Below, in pieces: positions 1 through 8,620 of a DNA stretch of 64,000 bases (position 1 is its first letter; each line of letters opens with the position of its first letter). Location: assembly GCA_004298045.1 (NCBI GenBank), contig SCRM01000005.1, forward strand, positions 225,126-289,125. Direction: 5' to 3'. The notes below the pieces were generated by a model, which had not been told where the DNA came from, did no database searches, and worked only from the letters and a program-made list of their open reading frames with translations. Both the position numbers and the translations under genes were made by a program. The DNA comes from Rhodanobacter sp. GTDB taxonomy: Bacteria; Pseudomonadota; Gammaproteobacteria; Xanthomonadales; Rhodanobacteraceae.

Positions 1-1160
1 GCGAGATCAAGGACGACGAATACAAGGCGTTCTACAAATCGCTCGGCCACGATTTCAACGACCCGCTGGCGTGGACGCACAACCGCGTCGAGGGCAGCCA
101 GAGCTTCACCACGTTGCTCTACATTCCGGCGCAGCCGCCGTTCGACTGGATGATGGGCGGGCGCGACGAGCGCAAGGGGCTCAAGCTCTACATCAAGCGC
201 GTTTTCATCATGGACGCGGCCAAGGAGCTGTTGCCGAACTACCTGCGCTTTGTCAGCGGCGTGGTGGATGCCGATGACCTGCCGCTCAACGTCAGTCGCG
301 AAATCCTGCAGCACAACCGCCAGCTCGAGCGCATCAAGGGTGCGTGCGTGAAGCGCGTGCTCGACCTGATCGAAAAGCTGGCGAAGGATGAGCCGGAAAA
401 ATTCGCCACCTTCCTCAAGGCCTTCGGCAACACCCTGAAAGAAGGCATCAGCGAGGACACCGCCAACCGCGACCGCATTGCCAAGCTGCTGCGCTTCGCC
501 TCGACCAAGGGCGATGGCGCCAAGCAGAGCGTGTCGCTCGACGATTACATCGGCCGCATGGCAGTGGGCCAGGACACCATCTGGTACATCACCGCCGACA
601 CCTACGCCGCCGCCGTCGGCAGCCCGCAGCTCGAAGCGTTCAAGGCCAAGGGCATCGAGGTGCTCTTGATGTTCGACCGCATCGACGAGTGGATGGTCGG
701 CTACCTCAGCGAGTACGAGGGCAAGAAACTGCACAACGTCGCCAAGGGCGAACTGCCGCTCGACGAGGGCGAAAAGAAGCAGCAGGAGGAGGCCGCGAAA
801 GCCGCCGAACCGTTGCTCAAGAAGCTCAAGGAGCTGCTTGGCGACCAGGTTGGCGAGGTCAAGGTTTCCGCCCGCCTCACCGATTCACCGTCTTGCCTGG
901 CGCTGTCCGATTACGAGATGGCGCCGCATTTGGCGCGCCTGCTGCGCGAGGCCGGGCAGGAGATGCCGGCGACCAAGCCCACGCTGGAGATCAACCCGCA
1001 ACATGCCCTGCTCAAGCGGGTCGAAACCGAAACCGACGAGGCAAAAGCCAAGGATCTCGCCAGCCTGCTGCTCGAACAGGCGGAGATTGCCGCCGGCGCG
1101 CAACTCGCCGATCCAGCCGCGTTCGTACAGCGGTTGAACCGCGTGTTGCTTGGTGGCTGA
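1..1160 (+). CDS. htpG: Molecular chaperone HtpG (Hsp90), 3' part only
   Basis: Bacterial Hsp90, an ATP-dependent cytosolic chaperone dimer. Only the middle and C-terminal dimerisation domains are in the window. The frame is open from base 3 (EIKDDEYKAFYKSLGHDF), well upstream of the TTG that the ORF track uses as a start. Conserved HtpG blocks are visible: LLYIPAQPPFD, RVFIMDAAKELLPNYLRFV, GVVDADDLPLNVSREILQ, and a C-terminal segment ending VQRLNRVLLGG. The N-terminal ATPase domain lies off the left edge, so this entry is partial because of the window boundary and not because of damage. Identification is secure. Confidence 0.97.
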   Translation, partial: EIKDDEYKAFYKSLGHDFNDPLAWTHNRVEGSQSFTTLLYIPAQPPFDWMMGGRDERKGLKLYIKRVFIMDAAKELLPNYLRFVSGVVDADDLPLNVSREILQHNRQLERIKGACVKRVLDLIEKLAKDEPEKFATFLKAFGNTLKEGISEDTANRDRIAKLLRFASTKGDGAKQSVSLDDYIGRMAVGQDTIWYITADTYAAAVGSPQLEAFKAKGIEVLLMFDRIDEWMVGYLSEYEGKKLHNVAKGELPLDEGEKKQQEEAAKAAEPLLKKLKELLGDQVGEVKVSARLTDSPSCLALSDYEMAPHLARLLREAGQEMPATKPTLEINPQHALLKRVETETDEAKAKDLASLLLEQAEIAAGAQLADPAAFVQRLNRVLLGG

Positions 1161-1163
1161 GGA

Positions 1164-1324
1164 GCCGGGATTGGGGATGGGAGATGCGGGATTCGGCAGG
1201 AATCCCGGCTCCGTTGCAGGTTGCTGCAGCCTGGCGACATCTCGCTGAACCAAGTCGGGACAAACCCCGATCCGCCGGGAAGCGAGTAGGGGTCTTTTCC
1301 GAATCCCGAATCCCCCATCCCGGC
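1164..1324. repeat. Inverted GGGATTCGG-type intergenic repeats after htpG
   Basis: Two arms of a short repeat in opposite orientation, 1164-1196 (GCCGGGATTGGGGATGGG...) and 1299-1324 (CCGAATCCCGAATCCCC...), flank about 100 bases in the gap between htpG and the convergent gene. The same motif recurs at 29101, 37867 and 51028 in this window. The folded RNA could act as a terminator for both genes. Similar repeats are, from general knowledge, frequent between Xanthomonadales genes. Confidence 0.6.
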
Positions 1325-1347
1325 CTGCAGGATTGCGGTGCGGCGAG

Positions 1348-1905
1348 TCAGCGGTTGCGTTCGACCGGGTTCGCCGCCGGCGTGCTGGCCGGTTGCGGCA
1401 TGGCGGCGGGCTGTGGCATGTGGTTGGTTTGCCGCCAGGCGGGGGCATTGAAGTCGCGCGGCGCGCGATGCAACCAGCGCTGGCGGTGATCCTGGCTGAC
1501 CAGCGCGAGGCGGTGGCCGTCCTGGTGCGACCAGAACCACGAGCCCATCGGCACCGGTTGCGCGGAAACGTAGCGGAACGAGGTGTCGTAGCCGCCGGCG
1601 TCGTTGCGGATGGCCTGCAGTGCCACGTTCATCACGAACTGGCTGGCGATCGGTTTGCCGTGCTTGTCGGTGGCGGGCTTGCTGATCATTTCGGCGAGGT
1701 TTTTGCGCAGCAGCCGGTCGAGTGCCGGCGGCAACGCGTAGGCGGGCGAGGCGGAGGTGATCCTGCCGTGCGCATCCACCTGAATCAGCACCGGCTCGAC
1801 GCGCGGAGTAAATGCATTGAGCGACATGGAGTCGCCGGCGGCCGCGGTGGCGGCGCCCAGGCCGAGCAGCGCGGCCATGCAAGCCACAGGGAATCGGTTG
1901 CGCAT
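1348..1905 (-). CDS. Exported hypothetical protein
   Basis: A 185-residue protein with a clear signal peptide (MRNRFPVACMAALLGLGAATAAAG). I chose the ATG at 1905 over the longer ORF because it starts the signal peptide and has GAGGAAG upstream. The central part (VEPVLIQVDAHGRITSASPAY, then IASQFVMNVAL) has the rhythm of a TonB C-terminal-like domain, but the resemblance is weak. The tail is rich in Pro, Ala and Gln. It probably acts in the periplasm. Function is unknown. Confidence 0.7.
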   Translation of the reverse strand: MRNRFPVACMAALLGLGAATAAAGDSMSLNAFTPRVEPVLIQVDAHGRITSASPAYALPPALDRLLRKNLAEMISKPATDKHGKPIASQFVMNVALQAIRNDAGGYDTSFRYVSAQPVPMGSWFWSHQDGHRLALVSQDHRQRWLHRAPRDFNAPAWRQTNHMPQPAAMPQPASTPAANPVERNR

Positions 1906-1954
1906 AGCGTTCTTCCTCACTTCGGTGTCGCTGCAGCGGGTCGTGGTGCTGGGC

Positions 1955-2620
1955 TCAACAGCTTGCGCGGCCGCCTTTGAGCGAGCCGCAGGTTTGCAAC
2001 AAGGTGTAACCCCGCACCGGCGGCGGCCTGAGATTTGTCGGTGGCGGACGGTATGGGTGTTCATGGTTGAAGGGTGGGCGATAGCCGCTGTTCCAGCCAC
2101 CAAAGTAGGCCGGGACGGTCATGTAGTACACCGGCGGTTGCGCCAGGCTGTTCTGATAGGCCGCATTCTGCGCACGCAGCTGAGTGTTTTCGGCGGCCAG
2201 GCGATCGGTTTCCGCGGCCTGTGCAGCCGCTTGTGCCGCTGCCATGGCCTGTTGCTGTTGCGCGCGCGCCGCATCGGCGGCAGCTTGCGCCGCGATGGCG
2301 TCTGCCTGGGCTTGTTTGGCCTTGGCCTCCTGCGCTGCGTTGAACAGCGCCAGGCGCGCGGTGTAGAGCGAATCCAGATGGCGGGCCATGGCCCAGGCCT
2401 TGGCCAGCTGCGGCTGGCCCAGGCGCAGGTAATGGTCGATGGTTTCCGCCGCGCTCGCCTGGTGCAGCAGCTTGCCGTTGCCGTCGTTGCACGGCTGGTC
2501 GGTGTAGGTCACCTGACCGGCCGTCACGCACTTGTAGATGTTCTGCGCGCCGGCCGGGAACGACCACGCCACCAGCGGCGTGGCGATGAGACAGCAGGCG
2601 AAGCGGGTCGGGCTGTTCAT
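1955..2620 (-). CDS. DUF4124-domain exported protein
   Basis: A 221-residue secreted protein. After a signal peptide ending near FPAGAQ comes a short DUF4124 domain (NIYKCVTAGQVTYTDQPC), a small Cys-containing fold common in Xanthomonadales envelope proteins. A long Ala/Gln-rich helix, probably coiled coil (EAKAKQAQADAIAAQAAA), follows, and then a Pro/Tyr-rich C-terminus. The ATG at 2620 was chosen because it begins the signal peptide. It lies 49 bases upstream of the preceding exported gene on the same strand, so the two may be cotranscribed. The biochemical role is unknown. Confidence 0.75.
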   Translation of the reverse strand: MNSPTRFACCLIATPLVAWSFPAGAQNIYKCVTAGQVTYTDQPCNDGNGKLLHQASAAETIDHYLRLGQPQLAKAWAMARHLDSLYTARLALFNAAQEAKAKQAQADAIAAQAAADAARAQQQQAMAAAQAAAQAAETDRLAAENTQLRAQNAAYQNSLAQPPVYYMTVPAYFGGWNSGYRPPFNHEHPYRPPPTNLRPPPVRGYTLLQTCGSLKGGRASC

Positions 2621-2672
2621 GCCGCGATTATGCCCGTGCACGGGGTTGCCGCAGTGTGAGGCCGGGGAGCTT

Positions 2673-2954
2673 TCAGACGCTCTTGGAGCGGCGTCGCGAC
2701 GGCTTGGCCGCACTGGCGGCAATCAGCGTCTGCAAGTAGGCGATGCCATCTTCTTCCGGAAAAAACGCGACCACTTCGGCCACCGTCAGCTGGTAGCGCT
2801 CGCGCAAGGCAAGAAACTCCACTTTGGCGCGCGCCAACCGTGACTTGGGGTTGACGACAGGCGTTGCGGCGGCAGGCGGTGACGCCGGCTGACTGGTATC
2901 CAGTGCACTCAGCTCGGTCTGGAACTGGTGGAAATCGTAGGGCTTGGAGAGCAT
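2673..2954 (-). CDS. Small hypothetical protein
   Basis: A 93-residue protein. The start is taken at the internal ATG (MLSKPYDFHQFQ), since the 13 residues upstream in the ORF track do not look coding. The middle is Pro/Ala-rich. A helical block follows (KSRLARAKVEFLALRERYQ), then VAEVVAFFPEEDGIAYLQTL and a very basic tail (KPSRRRSKSV). The basic end and helices suggest nucleic-acid or protein binding, but I recognise no family. It lies 45 bases downstream of the pnuC-like gene on the same strand. Confidence 0.6.
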   Translation of the reverse strand: MLSKPYDFHQFQTELSALDTSQPASPPAAATPVVNPKSRLARAKVEFLALRERYQLTVAEVVAFFPEEDGIAYLQTLIAASAAKPSRRRSKSV

Positions 2955-2999
2955 GTGACCACGCGTGATGCGAAAACGCGGCCATTGTGGCACAGGCTT

Positions 3000-3584
3000 T
3001 CAGGTGCCGAACCCGCTGGCGGTCGCCTGCATCCGACCGGCTTGCCGCCATTGCTGCAACCCGGCGACCGCCATGGCGACGAACAGCGCGTACAGCACGG
3101 CGGTGATCCGGAGATCCTTGTAGACGTACTCGCCGACGTACACCACGTCGACCACGATCCACAGCCACCACGCTGCGGTGTGACGTTGTGCCTGCCACCA
3201 TTGCGCGACGAGGCTGTACGCGGTGAGCGTGGCGTCCAGCCATGGCAGGGCTGCGTCGGTGTAGTGGCGCATGACGGCGCCAAGCGCGAGCGCACCGAGC
3301 GCGCCGAGCGCGACGTGCCAGGTCGCGCGGCCTGGCGGCAACCGCGCGATGCGCACGCGGCCGTCGGTACCCAGGTGCTGCACCCAACGCACCCAGCCAT
3401 AGCCGATCATCACGCCGAACGCGCCCTGCAGCAGCGCGTCCGAATACAGCTTGGCGTCGACGAATACCCACGCGTAGACCACCACCGACACCAGCCCGAC
3501 CGGCCAGCACGCGGGGTGGCGGCGGGTGGTGAGCCACACGCCCGACGCACTGAGCACCGCGGCGATGAGCTCGACCAGCGTCAC
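3000..3584 (-). CDS. pnuT: PnuC-family vitamin transporter, probably thiamine (PnuT)
   Basis: A 194-residue inner-membrane permease of the PnuC family, whose members take up nicotinamide riboside, riboflavin or thiamine by facilitated diffusion. Family features are the multiple TM helices, WVFVDAKLYSDALLQGAFG, and the aromatic motif WWLWIVVDVVYVGEYVYKD. The GTG start at 3584 follows the receptor stop codon after one base, so translation is probably coupled. Sequence alone would suggest nicotinamide riboside. Its position downstream of a TPP riboswitch and a TonB receptor argues for thiamine, so the symbol is an inference from context. No nadR or other NAD gene is nearby. Confidence 0.8.
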   Translation of the reverse strand: MTLVELIAAVLSASGVWLTTRRHPACWPVGLVSVVVYAWVFVDAKLYSDALLQGAFGVMIGYGWVRWVQHLGTDGRVRIARLPPGRATWHVALGALGALALGAVMRHYTDAALPWLDATLTAYSLVAQWWQAQRHTAAWWLWIVVDVVYVGEYVYKDLRITAVLYALFVAMAVAGLQQWRQAGRMQATASGFGT

Positions 3585-3585
3585 G

Positions 3586-5739
3586 TCACAGGCCGATGGT
3601 GACGGACAGACGCGCCAGGCGCGGCGCGCCGGGGAACAGGTAGCTGTCGCCCCAGGCGCTGCCGGTGTCGCGCCAGTAGCTGTGGTCGAACACGTTGTCG
3701 ACCGCCAGCCGCCAGGTCAGGGTGCGCTCGCCCCAATGGGCGGTGTAGCGCAGCCCGGCGTCGAACACGTTGTAGGCCGGCACGCGCACCCGGCCATCCG
3801 CGGTGGCCACGTTGGGCGACGCATAGCGCCAGCCGCCGAGCAGGGCGAGCTGCGGCAGCATGGGCAGGCTGTAATCCAGATACGTGGCCACCCGCAGGCG
3901 CGGCACGTTGGCCACCTGGTGGCCGTCGTAGGACGGCGTGCCGGTGTTGCGGGCCTCGGCGCGGATCAGGTTGGCGCTGGCATCCAGCCGCAGGTGCGTG
4001 GTGAGCTGCCCGTGCGCACCCAGCTCGATGCCGGTGTGCACCTCTTCGCCGTGCTCGACGAAGGTGTAGCCGGCAGCCGAGTCATCCGGCTGCGCGTACT
4101 GGTAGGGCTGGCGGATGTGGTACAGCGCGGCGCTCAGGTTGAACGCATCGCTGAGTGCGTATTTCACACCGGTTTCGAGCTGACGCGACAGCCGTGGGCC
4201 GAGGATCGCATCCGGATTGCTGGCCCAGTACGGCGCGGCCAGGCCGAGCGACAAGCCTTCGACGTAGCTGGCGTAAACCGTGATGGGCGTGGTGGGCTGC
4301 CACAGCACGGCGGCTTGCGGCAGGGTGCGGCTCATGCGGGTGTTGCGCGTGAGCGTGCTGCTGCTGTCGTAGTCGCGTTCGTTGAGGCGGACGAACCGGT
4401 TGCCGAGGATGGCTTGCCAGTGGGTACCGAAGTGCAGGCGGTCCATGGCGAACAGCGAGTGCTGCCAGCTGGCGAGCCGGCGCGCCGAAGCACCGGGCTG
4501 ATTGGGTGAAGGCGCAAAGTACGGGGGGTTGTTGTCCGCGATGTTGGCGCTGCCGACGTAGTCGTAGACCTCGATGCGGCGGTCGATGGTGCGGCGGAAG
4601 GCGCTGGCGCCGAGGGTCAGGTCATGGCTCACTGCGCCCGTGTCGAAGTGGCCCTGGAGCGTGGCACGCGCCTCGTCCGCCACGCGGGTGTCGTCGGGGC
4701 TGCGGTAGTCATAGATGTCGTAACCACCGTCGGGAGCGAAGTAGGCCCCGGTGGTGAGCAGGTTCGCGCAGGCATCCTGATAGAAGCAGCCGTAGGCGAA
4801 CGCGACGTTGTCCTGGATCACGCCGCGGCTGTGGCCGGCGGCAAGGTTGGCGTTCCAGTCGTCGTTGAACGCGTAGCGGAAGCGGGCGCTGGTGTTGGCG
4901 CTGTGGATGCCCACCGGGAGTTGCCACGGCTCGTAGCCCAGCAGGCGCGTGGGGTCGGGGTGCTGCGGGATGACCGTGCCGCCGAGCAGTTGATAGCCGG
5001 AGACCGAGCGCTGCGCGCTGGTCTGGTAGTCGCTGTCGAGTTCCAGCGTGGCGTTTGGCGCGATCCGCCAATCCGCCGCAAGCGAGTAAAAGTTGCGTCG
5101 GCCATTGGCATGCTGCACGTAGGAGTGGATGTCCTCCCACGCGAGATTGGCGCGCACGCCGAAGCTGGGCGTAAGCCAGGTGCCGACGTCGAGCGCGCCG
5201 TAGCGCGCGCCGTGCGAGTCGGTGCCGAGCGTCACGTCGCGCACCTCGGCCGGCCGCTTGCTGACGTAGTTCACCACGCCGCCGGGTTCCATCACCCCGG
5301 CATCGAGCCCGGCGAGGCCGGAAAGCACCTCCACCTGCTGCTTGTCCTCCAGTGCCACCTTCTGCTCGCCGACCAGGGTGAGACCGTTCAGGCGGTAGCC
5401 GGTGGCGAGGTCGAGCGGATAGCCGCGGATCGAGATGTTCTGGTAGTAGCCCACGGCCGCGTAGTTGTCGCCAAGCGCGGCATCGGTGCGGGCCAGCTCC
5501 GACAAGGTGCGGATCTGGCGATCGTCGATCAGCGCGCGCGGGATCACCGTGACCGAGGCCGGCGTGTCGTGCAGCGGCGCGTTGCCCCAGGTCGCCAGTT
5601 TCGCGTTGTTGCGGTCGGTGTGCGTCGTGGCCTTGACGTGTATGGCGGCCAGGTCGGTGGTTTGCACCTCCGCGGCGCGCGTAGCGGGCGCGAGGGCGGC
5701 GAGCAGGGCAAGCAGCAGGGAAGTACGGGGAAGCGTCAT
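3586..5739 (-). CDS. TonB-dependent outer-membrane receptor, probable thiamine uptake
   Basis: A 717-residue outer-membrane receptor with a signal peptide (MTLPRTSLLLALLAALAPATRA), a plug domain (TPASVTVIPRALIDDRQI, then GLAGLDAGVMEPGGVVNYVSKRP) and a beta-barrel ending ARLSVTIGL. By sequence it resembles ferric-siderophore receptors. A TPP aptamer lies in its leader, which indicates thiamine or a thiamine phosphate as ligand. The start at 5739 is the ATG before the signal peptide; no clear Shine-Dalgarno is present. With the adjacent PnuC homologue it would form an outer- plus inner-membrane route. Repression by intracellular TPP is expected. Confidence 0.88.
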   Translation of the reverse strand: MTLPRTSLLLALLAALAPATRAAEVQTTDLAAIHVKATTHTDRNNAKLATWGNAPLHDTPASVTVIPRALIDDRQIRTLSELARTDAALGDNYAAVGYYQNISIRGYPLDLATGYRLNGLTLVGEQKVALEDKQQVEVLSGLAGLDAGVMEPGGVVNYVSKRPAEVRDVTLGTDSHGARYGALDVGTWLTPSFGVRANLAWEDIHSYVQHANGRRNFYSLAADWRIAPNATLELDSDYQTSAQRSVSGYQLLGGTVIPQHPDPTRLLGYEPWQLPVGIHSANTSARFRYAFNDDWNANLAAGHSRGVIQDNVAFAYGCFYQDACANLLTTGAYFAPDGGYDIYDYRSPDDTRVADEARATLQGHFDTGAVSHDLTLGASAFRRTIDRRIEVYDYVGSANIADNNPPYFAPSPNQPGASARRLASWQHSLFAMDRLHFGTHWQAILGNRFVRLNERDYDSSSTLTRNTRMSRTLPQAAVLWQPTTPITVYASYVEGLSLGLAAPYWASNPDAILGPRLSRQLETGVKYALSDAFNLSAALYHIRQPYQYAQPDDSAAGYTFVEHGEEVHTGIELGAHGQLTTHLRLDASANLIRAEARNTGTPSYDGHQVANVPRLRVATYLDYSLPMLPQLALLGGWRYASPNVATADGRVRVPAYNVFDAGLRYTAHWGERTLTWRLAVDNVFDHSYWRDTGSAWGDSYLFPGAPRLARLSVTIGL

Positions 5740-5818
5740 CGTCGTGGGTCGCCGTGGGAAACGGGCGAAGCGACGATGAACCGCGTGCGCCGGTCGGGCG
5801 CGATCGCGATTCTGGATC

Positions 5819-5895
5819 AAGCTCCCTACGCCGGTTCTAACCGGGTCAGGTTCCAAGGGACTCTCTCAGCCCGGCAACGCCGGGCACCCCCGCTT
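5819..5895 (-). promoter_or_regulatory. TPP riboswitch (THI element)
   Basis: Read on the minus strand, the conserved TPP aptamer is present in order: GGGGGTGCCCG, a variable P3 arm, the invariant GGGCTGAGAG, then GGAACCTGACCCGGTTAGAA and CCGGCGTAGGGAGCTT. AAGC and GCTT close helix P1. Nothing is ambiguous about the core. About 80 bases separate it from the receptor start codon. I could not assign the expression platform with certainty, since neither a T-rich terminator nor a strong Shine-Dalgarno is evident. Confidence 0.95.
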
Positions 5896-5904
5896 CAGCT
5901 GCCA

Positions 5905-5935
5905 ATTAGACCACGAACGAACCAGCTTGCGTCAA
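5905..5935 (-). promoter_or_regulatory. Candidate sigma70 promoter for the TPP-controlled operon
   Basis: On the minus strand TTGACG (-35) overlaps the kinase stop codon, and TCTAAT (-10) follows after a rather long 19-base spacer. Transcription would start just before the aptamer, which fits well. The long spacer lowers confidence. Confidence 0.45.
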
Positions 5936-7059
5936 GCGGCGCGGATGGTTGCCAGTAGACGGCGGCCGTCGGTGCTGCGGAACCAGGCGGCATGGCCGCG
6001 CAGGAAGGTGTCCCACGCCACGTCGGCATGCGCGCGCGAATGCGTGGCGCCGTGGAAGTAATCCACTTCGGAAATGGCGAAATCGACGTGCACGATCGGC
6101 AGCAGCTCGGCGAGCAGGTCGAGATCCGCGCGGGTCAGCGGATGTTCGTCCTGATAACCGGCTATCAGCGCGAATGCCGTACCGGGACGCGCGCGGTTGG
6201 TGCCGGGTTCTAGCCAGGCGATGGCGTTGCGCTCGATCGCGGTGGCGAGGTCGAACAGCGCAAAGGTGCGTGCGGCCAGGCCGAAATCCAGCACGTCGGT
6301 GATGCGGGCGTCGGCGCCGTCGTCGCTCCAGCACAGGTTGGAAACATGCCAGTCGCCGTGTGTCCAGCATCGCGGCTGGGCGCGCAGGCGCGCGGCGGTT
6401 TGCGCGTGTTGCGGCCCGAACACGGCGGCGAGTTCGGCCTGCCACGGACGTCCGGACAGATAGACGGCCAAATCCGGCCGCTGCGTGAGCTGCGCCTGCA
6501 GTGCGGCCACCGGGTCGGCGGCTTCGATCAGTTCACTGCGCGCCACCAGCCGATGGGTGGAGCGCTGGGCGGCGGCGTAGCCGTCCGCAGCGCGGTGGAA
6601 GCGCGCAAGCATGGCGCCGGCGCGGTGCGCGCGGCCAAGATCAGTCAACGGCACCCACGACATGGTGTCGCGATACACGTCGCGGCCGCGGGCCGGTGCG
6701 TGGATTTCGTACACCCAGTCGCACAGCGCGGTGGCGGTGCGGCCGTGGCGGTCGGCAAGCACCGCCGGCACCAGCATGCCGTGGCCGGTGAGCCACGCGG
6801 CGAAGGCGTGTTCCTCACCCAGGCTCACGACGCTGCGTACGCTGCGGTGATGGCGCTTGACGAACACACACCCGCCGCCGGTATCGACCAGTGCGGCGCT
6901 GGAGAGCGGGCGCGGGCTGTGCCAGACGATATGCCGTGGCGTGCCAAGCGCTGGGTAGGCATCCAGTACCCGGGCCAGCTCGGTCGCCGTCAGTGGCGGC
7001 CAGTCGGGCGGCATGTCGTCGCCGGCAAGGCCGTGGACGTGGTGTTCGGGGAAGCTCAT
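5932..7059 (-). CDS. Aminoglycoside-phosphotransferase-fold small-molecule kinase
   Basis: A 375-residue soluble kinase of the APH/choline-kinase superfamily. The catalytic loop is CWTHGDWHVSNLCW and the metal-binding segment VLDFGLAARTFALFDLATAIERN. VFVKRHHRS near the N-terminus carries the likely ATP-binding lysine. The start is the ATG at 7059 (MSFPEHHVHG); the 732-residue ORF upstream is an artefact. The gene ends just upstream of the riboswitch promoter on the same strand. RdoA/SrkA-type and ThiK-type kinases both have this fold, so the substrate cannot be read from sequence. Thiamine is a reasonable guess from context. Confidence 0.8.
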   Translation of the reverse strand: MSFPEHHVHGLAGDDMPPDWPPLTATELARVLDAYPALGTPRHIVWHSPRPLSSAALVDTGGGCVFVKRHHRSVRSVVSLGEEHAFAAWLTGHGMLVPAVLADRHGRTATALCDWVYEIHAPARGRDVYRDTMSWVPLTDLGRAHRAGAMLARFHRAADGYAAAQRSTHRLVARSELIEAADPVAALQAQLTQRPDLAVYLSGRPWQAELAAVFGPQHAQTAARLRAQPRCWTHGDWHVSNLCWSDDGADARITDVLDFGLAARTFALFDLATAIERNAIAWLEPGTNRARPGTAFALIAGYQDEHPLTRADLDLLAELLPIVHVDFAISEVDYFHGATHSRAHADVAWDTFLRGHAAWFRSTDGRRLLATIRAA

Positions 7060-7173
7060 CTGCGCGCAGCATCGACCGGAGGGCGAAGTCGGCATTATCG
7101 CCGAGCCGGCGCGCCGCTTTCGTGCGCCGCCGGCATCGCGTCTAATGCGAGGCTTTCCCGCGCGTGATCGCCG

Positions 7174-8076
7174 ATGTCCGCCTTGGTGCTGCTGTTTGTC
7201 TGTCTTGCGCTTGGCGTGCTGGTGCGCCGTTTTGCGCACCCACCCGAAGGTACGGTGCGCGGCATCAACTGGTGGGTACTGAACGTGGCGCTGCCGGCAC
7301 TGGTGCTCGAGCTGATCCCCAAAGTGCGGCTCGATCCGCAGTTGTGGTTTCTCGTGGTGTCGATGTGGCTGGTGTTTGCCGGTGCATGGTTGGTATTTGG
7401 CTGGCTGGGGCCGCGGCTGGGCTGGTCGCGGCAACGCACGGGCGCGCTGATCCTGGTGTGCGGGCTGGGCAACACCGCGTACATGGGGTACCCGATGATT
7501 GCCGCGTTGCGTGGCGAAGCCGGCTTGTCGCTCGCGGTCGTGGCCGACCAGCTTGGCGCATTCCCGGTGTTGGCTTCGGTGGCGGTAGTGGTGGCCTCGC
7601 TGTATGCCGGGCGCGCGCCGCATGCACGCGTGATCGTGCGGCGCATTCTTACGTTTCCCGCGTTCCTGGCCTTGCTGGTTGGCGTGGTGGCGGGCCGCCT
7701 CGGCGGCTGGCCGGCGTGGCTCGACGGCGTGTTCCACCCGATTGGCGAAACGCTGACGCCACTCGCGCTGTTTTCCGTGGGCATGCAGTTCCGCCTGCGT
7801 GGCAGCCGCGGCCAATGGGGCGCCACCGCGTGGGGCCTGGGGTGGAAACTCGCGGCGGCGCCGGCCGCGTGTTGGGTACTCGGCGTTGCGGCCGGCGTCG
7901 GCGGCATGGTGCTGGTGGCGGGCGTGCTGCAGGCGGCGATGGCACCGATGGTGTCGGCCACGATCCTGGCCGACGAATACGGCCTCGACCCCGAACTGGC
8001 CAACACCGTGCTCGGTCTCGGCATCCTGGTTTCGCTCGTGACGGTGCCGCTGGCCAACGCGTGGCTGGGCACGTGA
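7174..8076 (+). CDS. AEC-family transporter (auxin efflux carrier fold)
   Basis: A 300-residue inner-membrane protein with about ten hydrophobic helices, typical of bacterial AEC permeases for organic acids or other small anions. Family-like segments are INWWVLNVALPALVLELIP near the N-terminus, GLGNTAYMGYPMIAAL in the middle, and the C-terminal repeat with APMVSATILADEYGLDPELANTVLGLGILVS. It is divergent from the kinase gene. Hsp15 follows 22 bases downstream and may share its transcript. Substrate unknown. Confidence 0.88.
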   Translation: MSALVLLFVCLALGVLVRRFAHPPEGTVRGINWWVLNVALPALVLELIPKVRLDPQLWFLVVSMWLVFAGAWLVFGWLGPRLGWSRQRTGALILVCGLGNTAYMGYPMIAALRGEAGLSLAVVADQLGAFPVLASVAVVVASLYAGRAPHARVIVRRILTFPAFLALLVGVVAGRLGGWPAWLDGVFHPIGETLTPLALFSVGMQFRLRGSRGQWGATAWGLGWKLAAAPAACWVLGVAAGVGGMVLVAGVLQAAMAPMVSATILADEYGLDPELANTVLGLGILVSLVTVPLANAWLGT

Positions 8077-8098
8077 CGACCTCCGTCGGCGTGCGATC

Positions 8099-8506
8099 AT
8101 GCTGCCGATGAACGAGTACGACGCAAGCACTGGTATCCGTGCCGATCAGTGGTTGTGGGCGGCGCGGCTTTTCAAGACGCGCGGCCTCGCCAAGCAGGCC
8201 ATTGAAGGTGGCAAGGTCACCGTCAATGATGGCGGCTGCAAGCCGGCGAAGCTGGTGCATGTGGGCGACGTGCTGCAGGTGACGCGCGGCGCGGAGCGGC
8301 TGGAAGTCGAGCTGCTGGCGGTGTCCGCGCAACGGGGCCCGGCCAGTGCGGCGCAGGCGCTCTACCGCGAAAGCGCGGCCAGCGTGCAGGCGCGCGCGTT
8401 GCGCCGTGAGGAGCAGCGCCTGATCGGCCGCCAGGCGCCGCCGCGGCGGCCGGACAAGCACGCGCGTCGACGGTTGCGCGACCTCAAGGATCAATCGGCG
8501 CCGTGA
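8099..8506 (+). CDS. hslR: Hsp15-like S4-domain RNA-binding protein
   Basis: A 135-residue protein with an N-terminal S4 domain (RADQWLWAARLFKTRGLAKQAIEGGKVTVNDGGCKPAKLVHVGDVLQV shortened here to its key motif RADQWLWAARLFKTRGLA) and a strongly basic tail (RRPDKHARRRLRDLKD). Hsp15 binds the 50S subunit carrying a stalled nascent chain and helps recycle it. ATGs at 8099 and 8108 are both possible starts; the second is closer to the family's usual beginning. The length is normal. Confidence 0.9.
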   Translation: MLPMNEYDASTGIRADQWLWAARLFKTRGLAKQAIEGGKVTVNDGGCKPAKLVHVGDVLQVTRGAERLEVELLAVSAQRGPASAAQALYRESAASVQARALRREEQRLIGRQAPPRRPDKHARRRLRDLKDQSAP

Positions 8507-8620
8507 TCGGATGCCTGCGCGCGGCAGCTGAGCACTGCATCCCAGTTTGTGTGCGCGGGACGTCTCACCATCCAGCCATCAACCCGCCGTACGCGGCGGC
8601 GGGCCTATGGGAGGTGGGCG

